Shown here in pieces: positions 53,828-62,895 of a DNA stretch of 64,000 bases. The stretch is taken from contig NZ_JAERVO010000001.1 of the NCBI RefSeq assembly GCF_016798325.1, forward strand, positions 1,290,092-1,354,091. The letters are read 5' to 3'. The translations under genes were made by a program, and so were the position numbers. Source of the stretch: Marinobacter mangrovi (GTDB taxonomy: Bacteria; Pseudomonadota; Gammaproteobacteria; Pseudomonadales; Oleiphilaceae). Position 1 is the stretch's first letter. The number at the start of each line of letters is the position of its first letter. The notes beneath the pieces are model-generated. The model searched no databases. It saw nothing but the letters and a program-made list of their open reading frames with translations, and was not told the origin of the DNA.

Positions 53828-53912
53828 TTGCATTCTTAGACTATTTGCCAATATCCAATGTTCCGGCTGCGGGTAGAGTCTGACTTTGGGTAAAGATGGA
53901 AAAAGAATGCAA
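53828..53912. promoter_or_regulatory. Spaced 10-bp inverted repeat TTGCATTCTT / AAGAATGCAA
   Basis: Arms at 53828-53837 and 53903-53912 are perfect reverse complements, with centres 75 bases apart, close to seven helical turns. AAGAATGCAA also occurs at 23877-23886 upstream of nlpD. This may be a pair of sites for a looping or cooperative regulator of the symporter genes. Confidence 0.4.
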
Positions 53913-54112
53913 ATAAGTATTTCCGAGTGACCCGAGCGCTGTGCAGCACGTCGCGAGCCCGATTGGACGCATGACTGATCCGCTTCCAGCACCGGTTTAC
54001 GGCCATGGATGGGGCAGCAACGGATAATCGTCGCGGCAGTCCAGCCGGTCTCGGACCAAACGCCTACCAATAAAGAGCCCATGTTCAATAAAAACAACAT
54101 TGGAGAGCTGTT

Positions 54113-54376
54113 ATGTCGCACGACCCTCAAAACGCTGTGGAATACTGGAAGGCGAACCTACGCCTGATTGTCGGATGCCTGGTGGTCTGGGCGTTCGTCT
54201 CTTATGGCTGCGGAATACTCTTCCGACCGCTACTGGCCGGCATCCACGTCGGCGGGACCGACCTGGGATTCTGGTTTGCCCAACAGGGATCCATCCTCTC
54301 TTTCATCGTTCTGATCTTCTTCTATGCCTGGAGAATGAACGCGCTCGACCGTAAATTCGGCCTGCATGAGGAGTAA
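54113..54376 (+). CDS. DUF4212 small subunit of a sodium:solute symporter
   Basis: 87 residues with two membrane helices (LIVGCLVVWAFVSYGCGILF and FWFAQQGSILSFIVLIFFYAW) and a cytoplasmic C-terminus (RMNALDRKFGLHEE). DUF4212 proteins are encoded immediately before symporters of the VC_2705 type and are thought to form a complex with them. The ATG has GGAGAG upstream. The gap to the next gene is five bases. Confidence 0.9.
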   Translation: MSHDPQNAVEYWKANLRLIVGCLVVWAFVSYGCGILFRPLLAGIHVGGTDLGFWFAQQGSILSFIVLIFFYAWRMNALDRKFGLHEE

Positions 54377-54381
54377 GCACG

Positions 54382-56148
54382 ATGAGTCAATTTGCCATTA
54401 ACATCCTGTTTGTGGGCGGCTCATTCGCCCTCTACATTGCCATTGCGATCTGGGCCAAGGCCGGAAGCACCAAGGACTTCTACGTTGCCGGTGGCGGCGT
54501 TCATCCGGTCACCAACGGTATGGCGATCGGTGCGGACTGGATGTCAGCCGCCTCTTTCATTTCCATGGCCGGCCTGATTGCCGCCGGCGGTTATGCCAAC
54601 TCCACCTTCCTGATGGGCTGGACCGGCGGCTACGTATTGCTTGCCATGCTGCTGGCGCCTTACCTGCGTAAGTTCGGCAAGTTTACGGTGCCTGAGTTCA
54701 TCGGCGACCGGTTCTACAGCAAGAACGCGCGCCTGGTGGCGGTTATCTGCCTGATCGTGGCTTCGGTGACCTACGTTATCGGCCAGATGGCCGGTGCCGG
54801 TGTGGCCTTCTCCCGCTTCCTGGAAGTAGACGCCACCATGGGCCTGATCATCGCTGCGGTCGTGGTCTTCGTGTACGCCGTACTCGGCGGCATGAAAGGC
54901 ATCACCTATACCCAGGTAGCCCAGTACTGCGTGCTGATCGTCGCCTATACCATCCCGGCGGTATTCATCTCGCTGCAACTGACCGGTAACCCGATCCCCG
55001 CGTTGGGCCTGTTCTCGGATCACACGGCCTCCGGCATGCCGATCCTGGACAAGCTGAACCAGGTCATTACCGATCTGGGCTTCAATGAGTACACGGCGGA
55101 TGTGGACAACAAGCTGAACATGGTGCTGTTCACACTGACGCTGATGATCGGTACCGCCGGTCTGCCGCACGTCATCATCCGGTTCTTCACCGTGCCGAAA
55201 GTGGCGGACGCGCGCTGGTCAGCCGGCTGGGCCCTGGTCTTCATCGCCCTGCTCTACCTGACCGCACCGGCCGTGGCGTCCATGGCCCGCCTGAACCTGA
55301 TGAACACCATCTATCCGGAAGGCACCCAGTCCGCCCCGATCCAGTACGACGACCGTCCCAACTGGGTGAAGGAGTGGGAAACCACCGGCCTGATCCAGTA
55401 CACCGACAAGAATGGCGACGGCCGCATCCAGCTGTACAACGATACGCCGGCCTTCCAGAGCCAGGCTGAGGCCCGCGGCTGGAAGGGGAACGAGCTGGAG
55501 GTCAACCGGGACATCCTGGTTCTGGCCAACCCGGAAATCGCCAATCTGCCGGGCTGGGTCATCGGTCTGATCGCTGCCGGGGGTCTGGCAGCTGCCCTCT
55601 CGACTGCGGCAGGCTTGCTGCTGGCGATTTCGTCGGCAGTGAGTCACGACCTGATCAAAGGCTCCATCAATCCGAACATCAGCGAGAAAGGCGAACTGAT
55701 GGCGGCCCGGATCTCCATGTCGGTGGCCATCGTTGTGGCGACTTACCTGGGGGCCAACCCGCCCGGCTTCGCGGCCCAGGTGGTGGCGCTGGCGTTCGGT
55801 ATCGCCGCGGCGTCCCTGTTCCCGGCGCTGATGATGGGGATTTTCTCCAAGCGGGTGAACAACACCGGCGCCATTTCTGGCATGCTGGTGGGTCTGGCCT
55901 TCACGCTGGTCTACATCTTCGTGTACAAGGGTTGGCTGTTCATCCCGGGCACCAACAACCTGGCGGATACGCCGGACAACTGGGTCCTGGGAATTTCCCC
56001 GCTGTCTATCGGTGCGATCGGTGCGATCATCAACTTCGTCGTGGCCTTCGCAGTTTCCTCGGCCACCGAAGAACCGCCGCAGGAAATTCAGGATCTGGTT
56101 GAAAGCGTGCGCTATCCGCGCGGCGCCACGGGCGCAGTCGACCATTAA
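54382..56148 (+). CDS. Sodium:solute symporter, VC_2705/ActP-like (monocarboxylate uptake)
   Basis: 588 residues, about 13 membrane helices. Family blocks are FYVAGGGVHPVTNGMAIGADWMSAASF near residue 40, GQMAGAGVAFSRFLE, AGLPHVIIRFFTV, and GGLAAALSTAAGLLLAISSAVSHD. An insertion at about 320-370 is hydrophilic and contains DKNGDGRI, an EF-hand-like loop seen in this subfamily. Probable substrates are acetate, propionate or related short acids taken up with sodium. A hairpin terminator follows. Confidence 0.9.
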   Translation: MSQFAINILFVGGSFALYIAIAIWAKAGSTKDFYVAGGGVHPVTNGMAIGADWMSAASFISMAGLIAAGGYANSTFLMGWTGGYVLLAMLLAPYLRKFGKFTVPEFIGDRFYSKNARLVAVICLIVASVTYVIGQMAGAGVAFSRFLEVDATMGLIIAAVVVFVYAVLGGMKGITYTQVAQYCVLIVAYTIPAVFISLQLTGNPIPALGLFSDHTASGMPILDKLNQVITDLGFNEYTADVDNKLNMVLFTLTLMIGTAGLPHVIIRFFTVPKVADARWSAGWALVFIALLYLTAPAVASMARLNLMNTIYPEGTQSAPIQYDDRPNWVKEWETTGLIQYTDKNGDGRIQLYNDTPAFQSQAEARGWKGNELEVNRDILVLANPEIANLPGWVIGLIAAGGLAAALSTAAGLLLAISSAVSHDLIKGSINPNISEKGELMAARISMSVAIVVATYLGANPPGFAAQVVALAFGIAAASLFPALMMGIFSKRVNNTGAISGMLVGLAFTLVYIFVYKGWLFIPGTNNLADTPDNWVLGISPLSIGAIGAIINFVVAFAVSSATEEPPQEIQDLVESVRYPRGATGAVDH

Positions 56149-56192
56149 TCCGAAATGTAGTTCAATGCAGCACGCTGCATAACGACAACAGG

Positions 56193-56224
56193 CGGGCTTC
56201 CCCTCGGGGAAGCCCGTTTTATTT
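56193..56224 (+). terminator. Intrinsic terminator after the symporter gene
   Basis: CGGGCTTCCCC / GGGGAAGCCCG perfect 11-bp stem followed by TTTTATTT. Confidence 0.9.
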
Positions 56225-56235
56225 AAGGAAGACCG

Positions 56236-56739
56236 ATGTTCTGGAATTTTGTTGCTACCGTGTTCGCGGGGCTGGGTGCTGCCGGGCTGGCACTGGGCAT
56301 CCGCGCCGCAACACGCCAGAAAGCCCCGCGCTGGCTGATTCCGGTGTTTGCCGGCATCGGCATGCTGAGTTACCTGGCTTACAATGAATACACGTGGCAC
56401 ACCGTCACCCAATCCCGGTTGCCGGACGGTGCAGTGGTGGTCAATGAAGAAACCCAGAGCGTGATCTGGCGCCCCTGGAGCCTGATCGTGCCGCAGGTCG
56501 TGCGCTTTACGGTGCTCGACACACACAGTATGAAGCCCGACCCGACCAACCCCGAGGTCGTGAGTTTCTATCTTTACCGGTTTGAGAGGACCTATACTGA
56601 CTCGGTTAAAGAACAGGTCTATCTCCTGAACTGCAACTCACAGGAGCTGGTGCCGGTCGGTGATGATGGCAAGGCCAATACCAAAGGGCTGAGGCAGTTA
56701 TCCGACGGCGACCGTTTGCTGGGTCAGGTGTGCTCCTGA
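56236..56739 (+). CDS. Uncharacterised two-helix membrane protein
   Basis: 167 residues. Two N-terminal membrane helices (FVATVFAGLGAAGLALGI and WLIPVFAGIGMLSYLAYNEY) are followed by a soluble domain of about 110 residues, probably periplasmic if the N-terminus is outside, containing SVIWRPWSLIVPQV and a pair of cysteines (LNCNS, QVCS at the very end). I do not recognise a named family. It begins 12 bases after the terminator of the symporter and lies 67 bases before the hybrid kinase, so it may be expressed with the kinase. Confidence 0.75.
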   Translation: MFWNFVATVFAGLGAAGLALGIRAATRQKAPRWLIPVFAGIGMLSYLAYNEYTWHTVTQSRLPDGAVVVNEETQSVIWRPWSLIVPQVVRFTVLDTHSMKPDPTNPEVVSFYLYRFERTYTDSVKEQVYLLNCNSQELVPVGDDGKANTKGLRQLSDGDRLLGQVCS

Positions 56740-56806
56740 CCAGCAGGCGTCGGCTCCTATCGAATGAACAGGCCCTAAAAAAGATGTACCGCGGCAAAGG
56801 CTGTCT

Positions 56807-59800
56807 ATGCTGAGTGTCTGGCTACTCGCCCTGATTTCCGTTACCTATATTTCGCTGTTGTTCCTGGTGGCCTGGGCGGGCGACCGCCACCCCGGTCTCT
56901 ATCACCGGAAATTTGCCCGCACCCACATCTATGCCTTGTCCCTGGCCGTGTATTTCACGTCCTGGACCTTTTATGGCGCCGTGGGGCGTGCCAGCCAGGA
57001 AGGGTTCGGGTTTCTGCCCATCTACCTGGGGCCTCTGCTGGTTTTCCTGCTCTGCTCGCCGTTGCTGCGGCGCATCATCTACATCAGTAAACGCAACAAC
57101 AGTACGTCCATCGCTGATTTCGTCGCCTCCCGTTACGGTAAATCCCAGTCCCTGGCAGCGCTGATCTCGATCATCGCGCTGGTGGGCAGCATCCCTTACA
57201 TTGCCTTGCAGTTGAAGGCCATCGCCATGGGCTTCAATGTGCTGACCGAACCCGGCGGCCTGTTCCGCCCCTCGATCAGCGAAGCTGCCTGGACCGACTC
57301 GGCCTGGTACATCACCCTGGCGCTGGCCATCTTCACCGTGCTGTTCGGCACGCGCCATCTGGAATCCACCGAACACCACCGGGGTATGATCCAAGCCATC
57401 GCGTTCGAATCGGTGATCAAGCTGATCGCGTTCGTCGCCGTCGGACTGTTCGTCGGCTATGGCCTTTACGATGGTTTCGGCGACCTGTTCGGGCGTATCC
57501 GCGATGCCAACCTGATGGGCACGCTCACGACGGATAACATCGAGCCGGTGGCGTTCATCACCCAGACGCTGGTCGCCATGCTGGCCATCATCTGCCTGCC
57601 CCGCCAGTTCCATGTCACTGTGGTCGAAAACACCGACCATCGTGACCTGAATACCGCGCGCTGGGCGATGCCGGCCTACCTGATTATCGCCAGCGCCTTT
57701 GTGGTGCCGATTGCGGCCGGCGGCCTGCTGATGCCTACCAGCGAGCAGACCAATCCGGACGTCATGATTCTCAGCCTGCCGATCCTGGCGGGCGAGCAGT
57801 GGCTCGCGGTCCTGGCGTTCCTGGGCGGTGGGTCCGCCGCCGCGGCGATGGTAATCGTCTGCTCGGTGGCGATCTCCACCATGGTGAGTAACGAGATCAT
57901 CATGCCGGCGCTGCTGAAGTTCTTCCATCCGCGGATGAACCGGCGCGGCGACCTGAGTTACCTGCTGCTCAGTATTCGCCGGGTGGCCATCTTCGTGATT
58001 CTGTTGACCGCCTATGGCTTTTACCGTCTGGCCGGAGAGGACTACAGCCTGACCGCTTTCGGCCTGCTGTCGTTTGCCGCCGCAGCGCAATTCGGGCCGG
58101 CCCTGGTGGGCGGCATCATCTGGCGGCGCGGCAACCACACGGGTGCGGTCTGGGGGCTGGCCGCCGGCTTCCTCATGTGGTGCTACACCCTGCTCATCCC
58201 CACGCTGACGTCGACCGGCTGGCTCGGCCATACCCTGATCGAGAATGGCATCCTGGGCATCGCCTGGACGCGTCCGACGGCCCTGTTCGGGCTGCATATG
58301 GACGAGGTCAGTCACGGCATCATCTGGAGTCTCGGCTGCAACACGCTGATCTACGTCGTCCTGTCGCTGGTAACGCGCCAGCGGGTGCGGGAGAAGATCC
58401 AGATTGCCTCCTTCTTCCATGATCCCGAACCCCGGGCCGACACACCGCAGCAACAAGTCTGGGAAGGTGAGATCCTGATTTCCGACCTGCAGGCGGTCGC
58501 CGACCGGTTCATGGGCGAGGAGCGGGCTTATACCCTCTTCCGCAACTATGAGCGGCGTAACGCCCTGCGGTTATCCCCCCACCGACCAGCCAGCACGCAC
58601 CTGATGAAATACGTGGAGCGCCAGCTGGCTTCCGTCATCGGGGCCTCTACGGCCCGCGTGGTTCTGGAGTCCACCCTCACCGGGCGAGACATGCAGATCG
58701 AGGATGTGGTCAGCATCGTCGACGAAGCATCCCAGGCGATGACCTTCAGCCGGGAGTTGCTGCAATCCGCCATCGAGAACATCAGTCTGGGCGTGGCCGT
58801 CGTTAACCATCAGCAGCAATTGGTGGTCTGGAACCAGCGCTACCTGGAAATGTTCACCTACCCACGGGGCTTCGTACGCGCCGGCCGTCCGTTCGCGGAT
58901 CTGATCCGCTACAACATGGTGACCAACCTGCCGGCCCGCAAAGTGGACGAACTGGTGGAATACCGGCTGCACTGCATGCGCGAAGGCCTGGCGTTCGGTG
59001 ACGAACAGCACCGCCCGGATGGCACCGTGCTGCAGATTGAGGGCAGCCCGATTCCCGGTGGCGGTTACGTCACCACCTTCCAGGACATCACCCCGATGCG
59101 CCGCACCGAGCAGGCGCTGAAGGAAACCAACATTTACCTGGAGCAACGGGTCAAGGAACGGACCCAGGAACTGCAGGTATTGAATGAACAGCTCCTGACC
59201 GCCAAGTCCGTGGCCGAGCAGGCCAACGTCAGTAAGACCCGCTTCCTGGCTTCGGCCAGCCACGACTTGCTGCAACCACTGAATGCCGCACGGCTTTTCA
59301 CCTCGGCGCTCGCCGGCAAGGCCTCGGGCACCGAGCTCAAGGAACTGGTGGATCACATCGACAGCTCGCTGGAGGCCGCCGAGGAAATCATCAGCACGCT
59401 GCTGGATATCTCCAAGCTGGATGCCGGCGCACTGGAACCGAAGCGGTCCAGCTTCTCGGTCAATGAGCTGCTACGCCACCTGTCGACGGAGTTCTCTGCC
59501 ATTGCCCAGGAGCAGAATCTGGAGCTTCATCTGGTGCCCTGCTCCGCCTGGATCCACTCCGATCCCCAGTTGCTGCGCCGGGTGATCCAGAACTTCCTGT
59601 CCAACGCCATTCGCTATACGCCAAGTGGTCGCATCCTTCTGGGCTGTCGGCGTCTTAAGGGCTACGTGAAGATCGAGGTGTGGGACACGGGCCCCGGGAT
59701 TCCGAGTGACAAGCTGAAGCAGATCTTCGAAGAATTCCGCCGATTGCAGCAGGCCAGTGACCAGAAAGGCCTGGGTCTGGGCCTGGCCATCGTCGACCGG

Positions 59801-60331
59801 ATCAGCACCATGCTGGATCATCCGGTCAATGTTCGGTCCACACAGGGCCGGGGCAGTATGTTCAGCATTACCGTGCCACGCGTGGAGCCGGTCGAGGCCA
59901 ACATGGCACCACAGAGCGCCAAGCCATCGTCTCGTGGGCTTTCCAACCTCAAGGATCTGTCCGTCCTGTGTATCGACAACGACGAGAATATCCTCGACGG
60001 CATGATCGCCCTGCTGAACAACTGGGGCTGCCGGGTGACGCCTGCCCGCAGCCTGGACGAGGCCCGCGACAAGCTTGCCGGTGAGCCGCCGGACATTATC
60101 CTGGCTGACTACCAGCTGGATGACGACAAGAATGGCCTGGACGCCATGGATGCCCTGCGTGCAGAGCTGGGCGAAGCGATTCCCGGTATCCTGATCACCG
60201 GCTACATGGCTGAAGATGTTCGCAGCCGGACCCTGGAGCTGGGTTACCAGATCCTGTACAAGCCTGTGAAGCCAGCGGCCCTGCGCGCCATGGTGAACAA
60301 ACAGCTCAAGAAAGCCACCCAGGGAGCCTGA
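56807..60331 (+). CDS. Symporter-domain hybrid histidine kinase, CrbS type
   Basis: 1174 residues. In order: a 13-helix sodium:solute symporter-like domain (about 1-510), a STAC-like helical linker (about 540-650), a PAS domain (about 660-780), HisKA with His819 in ASHDLLQPLN, HATPase (NFLSNAIRYT, WDTGPGIP, GLGLGLAIV), and a C-terminal receiver with Asp1101 in ILADYQLDD. This is the CrbS/CbrA-like design. CrbS controls acetate use through acetyl-CoA synthetase in Vibrio and Pseudomonas. Here a real monocarboxylate-type symporter is encoded just upstream. The partner regulator CrbR is not in the window; the next two genes are signalling proteins in the same transcription unit. The first two residues of REC-TPR follow after only two bases. 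Confidence 0.92.
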   Translation: MLSVWLLALISVTYISLLFLVAWAGDRHPGLYHRKFARTHIYALSLAVYFTSWTFYGAVGRASQEGFGFLPIYLGPLLVFLLCSPLLRRIIYISKRNNSTSIADFVASRYGKSQSLAALISIIALVGSIPYIALQLKAIAMGFNVLTEPGGLFRPSISEAAWTDSAWYITLALAIFTVLFGTRHLESTEHHRGMIQAIAFESVIKLIAFVAVGLFVGYGLYDGFGDLFGRIRDANLMGTLTTDNIEPVAFITQTLVAMLAIICLPRQFHVTVVENTDHRDLNTARWAMPAYLIIASAFVVPIAAGGLLMPTSEQTNPDVMILSLPILAGEQWLAVLAFLGGGSAAAAMVIVCSVAISTMVSNEIIMPALLKFFHPRMNRRGDLSYLLLSIRRVAIFVILLTAYGFYRLAGEDYSLTAFGLLSFAAAAQFGPALVGGIIWRRGNHTGAVWGLAAGFLMWCYTLLIPTLTSTGWLGHTLIENGILGIAWTRPTALFGLHMDEVSHGIIWSLGCNTLIYVVLSLVTRQRVREKIQIASFFHDPEPRADTPQQQVWEGEILISDLQAVADRFMGEERAYTLFRNYERRNALRLSPHRPASTHLMKYVERQLASVIGASTARVVLESTLTGRDMQIEDVVSIVDEASQAMTFSRELLQSAIENISLGVAVVNHQQQLVVWNQRYLEMFTYPRGFVRAGRPFADLIRYNMVTNLPARKVDELVEYRLHCMREGLAFGDEQHRPDGTVLQIEGSPIPGGGYVTTFQDITPMRRTEQALKETNIYLEQRVKERTQELQVLNEQLLTAKSVAEQANVSKTRFLASASHDLLQPLNAARLFTSALAGKASGTELKELVDHIDSSLEAAEEIISTLLDISKLDAGALEPKRSSFSVNELLRHLSTEFSAIAQEQNLELHLVPCSAWIHSDPQLLRRVIQNFLSNAIRYTPSGRILLGCRRLKGYVKIEVWDTGPGIPSDKLKQIFEEFRRLQQASDQKGLGLGLAIVDRISTMLDHPVNVRSTQGRGSMFSITVPRVEPVEANMAPQSAKPSSRGLSNLKDLSVLCIDNDENILDGMIALLNNWGCRVTPARSLDEARDKLAGEPPDIILADYQLDDDKNGLDAMDALRAELGEAIPGILITGYMAEDVRSRTLELGYQILYKPVKPAALRAMVNKQLKKATQGA

Positions 60332-60333
60332 TC

Positions 60334-61977
60334 ATGAGCAGCCCAAGGCCCCAATCCCAGTCCGGCAACCAACCGATCGACTTCTCGAAGCTCCGCGTTC
60401 TGGTGGTGGACGACTTCGACAATTTCCGCCTGTCCATGCGCCAGATGCTGCGCGGCATGGGCATCGGACATATCGAAGCCTGCGCCACCGGCAGCGCCGC
60501 CATCCAGAGCTGCACTTACGATCAGTTCGATATTGTCCTGTGCGATTACAACCTGGGTTCCGGCAAGAACGGTCAACACGTGCTGGAGGAGTTGCGGCAC
60601 CGCAAGCTGCTGCGGCGCACCTCGCTGTTCATCATGGTAACGGCTGAAACCTCGAAGGAGATGGTCATGGGCGCCCGGGAATATCAGCCGGACGGCTATC
60701 TTACCAAGCCCATCAACCAGGCGTCCCTGAGCCAGCGGCTCAACGCTCTGCTGCAACAGCGAGCTGTGCTGTTGCCCATCAACCGTGAGATCGATCTCGA
60801 CAATCTGCCCAAGGCGATTTCCCTGTGCACCCAGATGCTGCCCCAGCAACCCCGTTACCGCACCTGGATACTCAAGACGTTGTCGGATCTCTATTACCAG
60901 GTCGGTGACTACAGCCACGCCCGCAAGATCTGTGAGGACGTCCTGCAGTCCCGGGATCTGTCCTGGGCCCGCCTGGGGCTCGGCCGCATTCTCATCGCCG
61001 AACAACGGTATGGCGAGGCCATACAGGCCCTTCAAACGCTGATCGAGCGGCAACCGGACCTGGTCGAAGCCTACGACCAACTGGCACGGGCTCAGTCCCT
61101 GGCCGGCAAGTCGGGTACGGCGCAGCGAACCCTGGAACAGGCCACGGCCCTGTCCCCCAACGCCATCCTGCGCCAGAAGCAACTGGCAACGCTGGCTAGT
61201 CGCAACCAGGACATGGATACCGCCTGCCAGGCCTGGCGGCAAACAGTGCATCTGGGCCGCCACAGCATTCACGACCAGCCCGAGCATTATCTGGGGCTGG
61301 GCCGCTCCCTCTGCGATCTCAGTGAAGACGATACCAGCGATGAGGGACGTGCCCGCGCCGATGAAGCTCTGCGAGCACTGGCATTGGTCCGCAAGCGGTT
61401 TCCAGAAGCCGACGATGTGCCGGACCTTTCACGCCTGATCGAAGCGCGCGTGCTGCAGGGTCAGAAGCGCGTAGAAGAGGCGGACGCTATCATCACCCCG
61501 TTGATCGAGAGCGGAGACCGCCTGAGCCCCGGTGCCGAACTGGAGCTGGCTCGCACCCTGTTTGCCAGAGATCGACGGGATGAGGCGAAGAAGCGACTGA
61601 TGGCTCTGTCGCAACGCTGCGAAGGCGATGCCGAGATTCAGTCGGCTATCGAAGCGCTGCTCGACGAACCCGTCGGTTTCCGCAAACGACTGCAAGCGAG
61701 ACGCCTCACTCGCGAGGGCATTCAGGCCTTCGAGAAACAGGATCTGGAGGCGGCCGCCGAGACCTTCGCTGAGGCTCTGGCCCTGGTTCCTGCTCATCCG
61801 GCTCTCAATCTCAACCTGGTACAGGTCCGGCTCCGGCAGATCGATCAGGGGGCAGACCGCCACGCCTTGATCCAGCAATGTCGTCAGTGTCTGGCGCAAT
61901 TGGACAGCCTGCCGGAAGGCCATCAACAATATCGCCGCTTCCAGTCGCTCAAACGCAAAGTCGAGGCTCTGTCATGA
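60334..61977 (+). CDS. Response regulator with REC domain and TPR-type helical repeats
   Basis: 547 residues, cytoplasmic. The receiver (about 18-140) has VVDDFDNFR, phosphoacceptor Asp71 in VLCDYNLG, a Thr in MVTAET and Lys in YLTKPI. The remainder (about 165-547) is a run of TPR-like helical pairs (LYYQVGDYSHARKICEDVL, ILIAEQRYGEAIQALQTLI). There is no DNA-binding or enzyme domain, so its output is presumably protein binding. It starts two bases after the hybrid kinase and overlaps the following kinase by four, so it is probably a relay partner of one or both. Confidence 0.88.
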   Translation: MSSPRPQSQSGNQPIDFSKLRVLVVDDFDNFRLSMRQMLRGMGIGHIEACATGSAAIQSCTYDQFDIVLCDYNLGSGKNGQHVLEELRHRKLLRRTSLFIMVTAETSKEMVMGAREYQPDGYLTKPINQASLSQRLNALLQQRAVLLPINREIDLDNLPKAISLCTQMLPQQPRYRTWILKTLSDLYYQVGDYSHARKICEDVLQSRDLSWARLGLGRILIAEQRYGEAIQALQTLIERQPDLVEAYDQLARAQSLAGKSGTAQRTLEQATALSPNAILRQKQLATLASRNQDMDTACQAWRQTVHLGRHSIHDQPEHYLGLGRSLCDLSEDDTSDEGRARADEALRALALVRKRFPEADDVPDLSRLIEARVLQGQKRVEEADAIITPLIESGDRLSPGAELELARTLFARDRRDEAKKRLMALSQRCEGDAEIQSAIEALLDEPVGFRKRLQARRLTREGIQAFEKQDLEAAAETFAEALALVPAHPALNLNLVQVRLRQIDQGADRHALIQQCRQCLAQLDSLPEGHQQYRRFQSLKRKVEALS

Positions 61978-62684
61978 CCGATGACACTACCCGTCCCGAC
62001 CGGGACCCGTCGCCAACGCCGGATTTTTCCATGGTCATGGCGTCTGCCGTCCACGATATGAAAAATTCCCTGGGCATGCTGCTGCATTCCCTGGACGAAC
62101 TGCGGGAGGAGCTGTCACCGAGCGTAACCCAGTCGCCCCGTTTCAACACCCTGCGCTACGAGGCTGAACGGGTCCACTCGGACCTGGTCCAGTTGCTCGG
62201 CCTCTACCGCCTGGATCAGTCCAATCTCTCGGCCCACATTGAAGAGCATTATGTGCCGGACTACCTTGAGGCCCAACTGGCCCGCCATGTCCCGTTGCTG
62301 GACGGCCGCGGCATCGATTATGAAATCGCTGCGGAGGCGGTCAGCGGCTTTTTCGACGCCGACCTGCTGACGGGCGTGCTGAACGACACGCTCAATAACG
62401 CCATTCGCTACACTCACAAGCAGATCCGCATCAGCAATCGGGAAGAGGATGGTTACCTGGTGTTGCAGGTGGCAGATGATGGCAACGGCTACCCATCCAG
62501 CATGTTGTCTGCAACGCCGGATACCGCGGCACCGATCGACTTTACCAGTGGCAGCACACGCCTGGGGCTCTACTTTGCCAACGCCGTTGCCCACCTCCAC
62601 CGTGAAGGCGGGCGATCGGGCTTCGTTCACCTGTATAATGGCGGCCCTTTGGGCGGTGGCGTCTTTGAGATCCACCTGCCCTGA
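61974..62684 (+). CDS. Soluble histidine kinase lacking an input domain
   Basis: 236 residues with no membrane segment or sensor. The phosphoacceptor is His27 in ASAVHDMKNSLGML. The ATPase domain has the N box NDTLNNAIRYT and G1 motif VADDGNGYP; the G2 region reads STRLGLYFANAV, less canonical than GxGLGL. It may phosphorylate or dephosphorylate the REC-TPR protein, with the TPR part perhaps acting as its sensor. ATG 61974 is chosen for the ATGA overlap; the open frame extends upstream inside the previous gene. Confidence 0.87.
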   Translation: MTDDTTRPDRDPSPTPDFSMVMASAVHDMKNSLGMLLHSLDELREELSPSVTQSPRFNTLRYEAERVHSDLVQLLGLYRLDQSNLSAHIEEHYVPDYLEAQLARHVPLLDGRGIDYEIAAEAVSGFFDADLLTGVLNDTLNNAIRYTHKQIRISNREEDGYLVLQVADDGNGYPSSMLSATPDTAAPIDFTSGSTRLGLYFANAVAHLHREGGRSGFVHLYNGGPLGGGVFEIHLP

Positions 62685-62895
62685 TGTCCTGACAATGATC
62701 CCATCCCCTCTTGCCATAACCTGCGCGAATTCCTTGCGTCAGGCGGGTTGAGGGGATAACTTTTTCGAAACTCCAGGGAATTAGGCGCTGTCCTTGCCAT
62801 GGCCCAGACGGCCGGGCGGGGAATAGGCGCCTGTGGGTACCCTATAAAAGGCGTCCCACACGTGGTCGGAGTCATAAGTACACAAGGAGAACACT

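Larger units (their letters stand above)
53749..54112. other. Regulatory spacer upstream of the symporter operon
   Basis: 364 bases without a gene, locally AT-rich near 53749-53930. It holds a perfect 16-bp palindrome (53787-53802) and a 10-bp inverted repeat with arms at 53828-53837 and 53903-53912. I could not settle on a core promoter. Confidence 0.6.
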
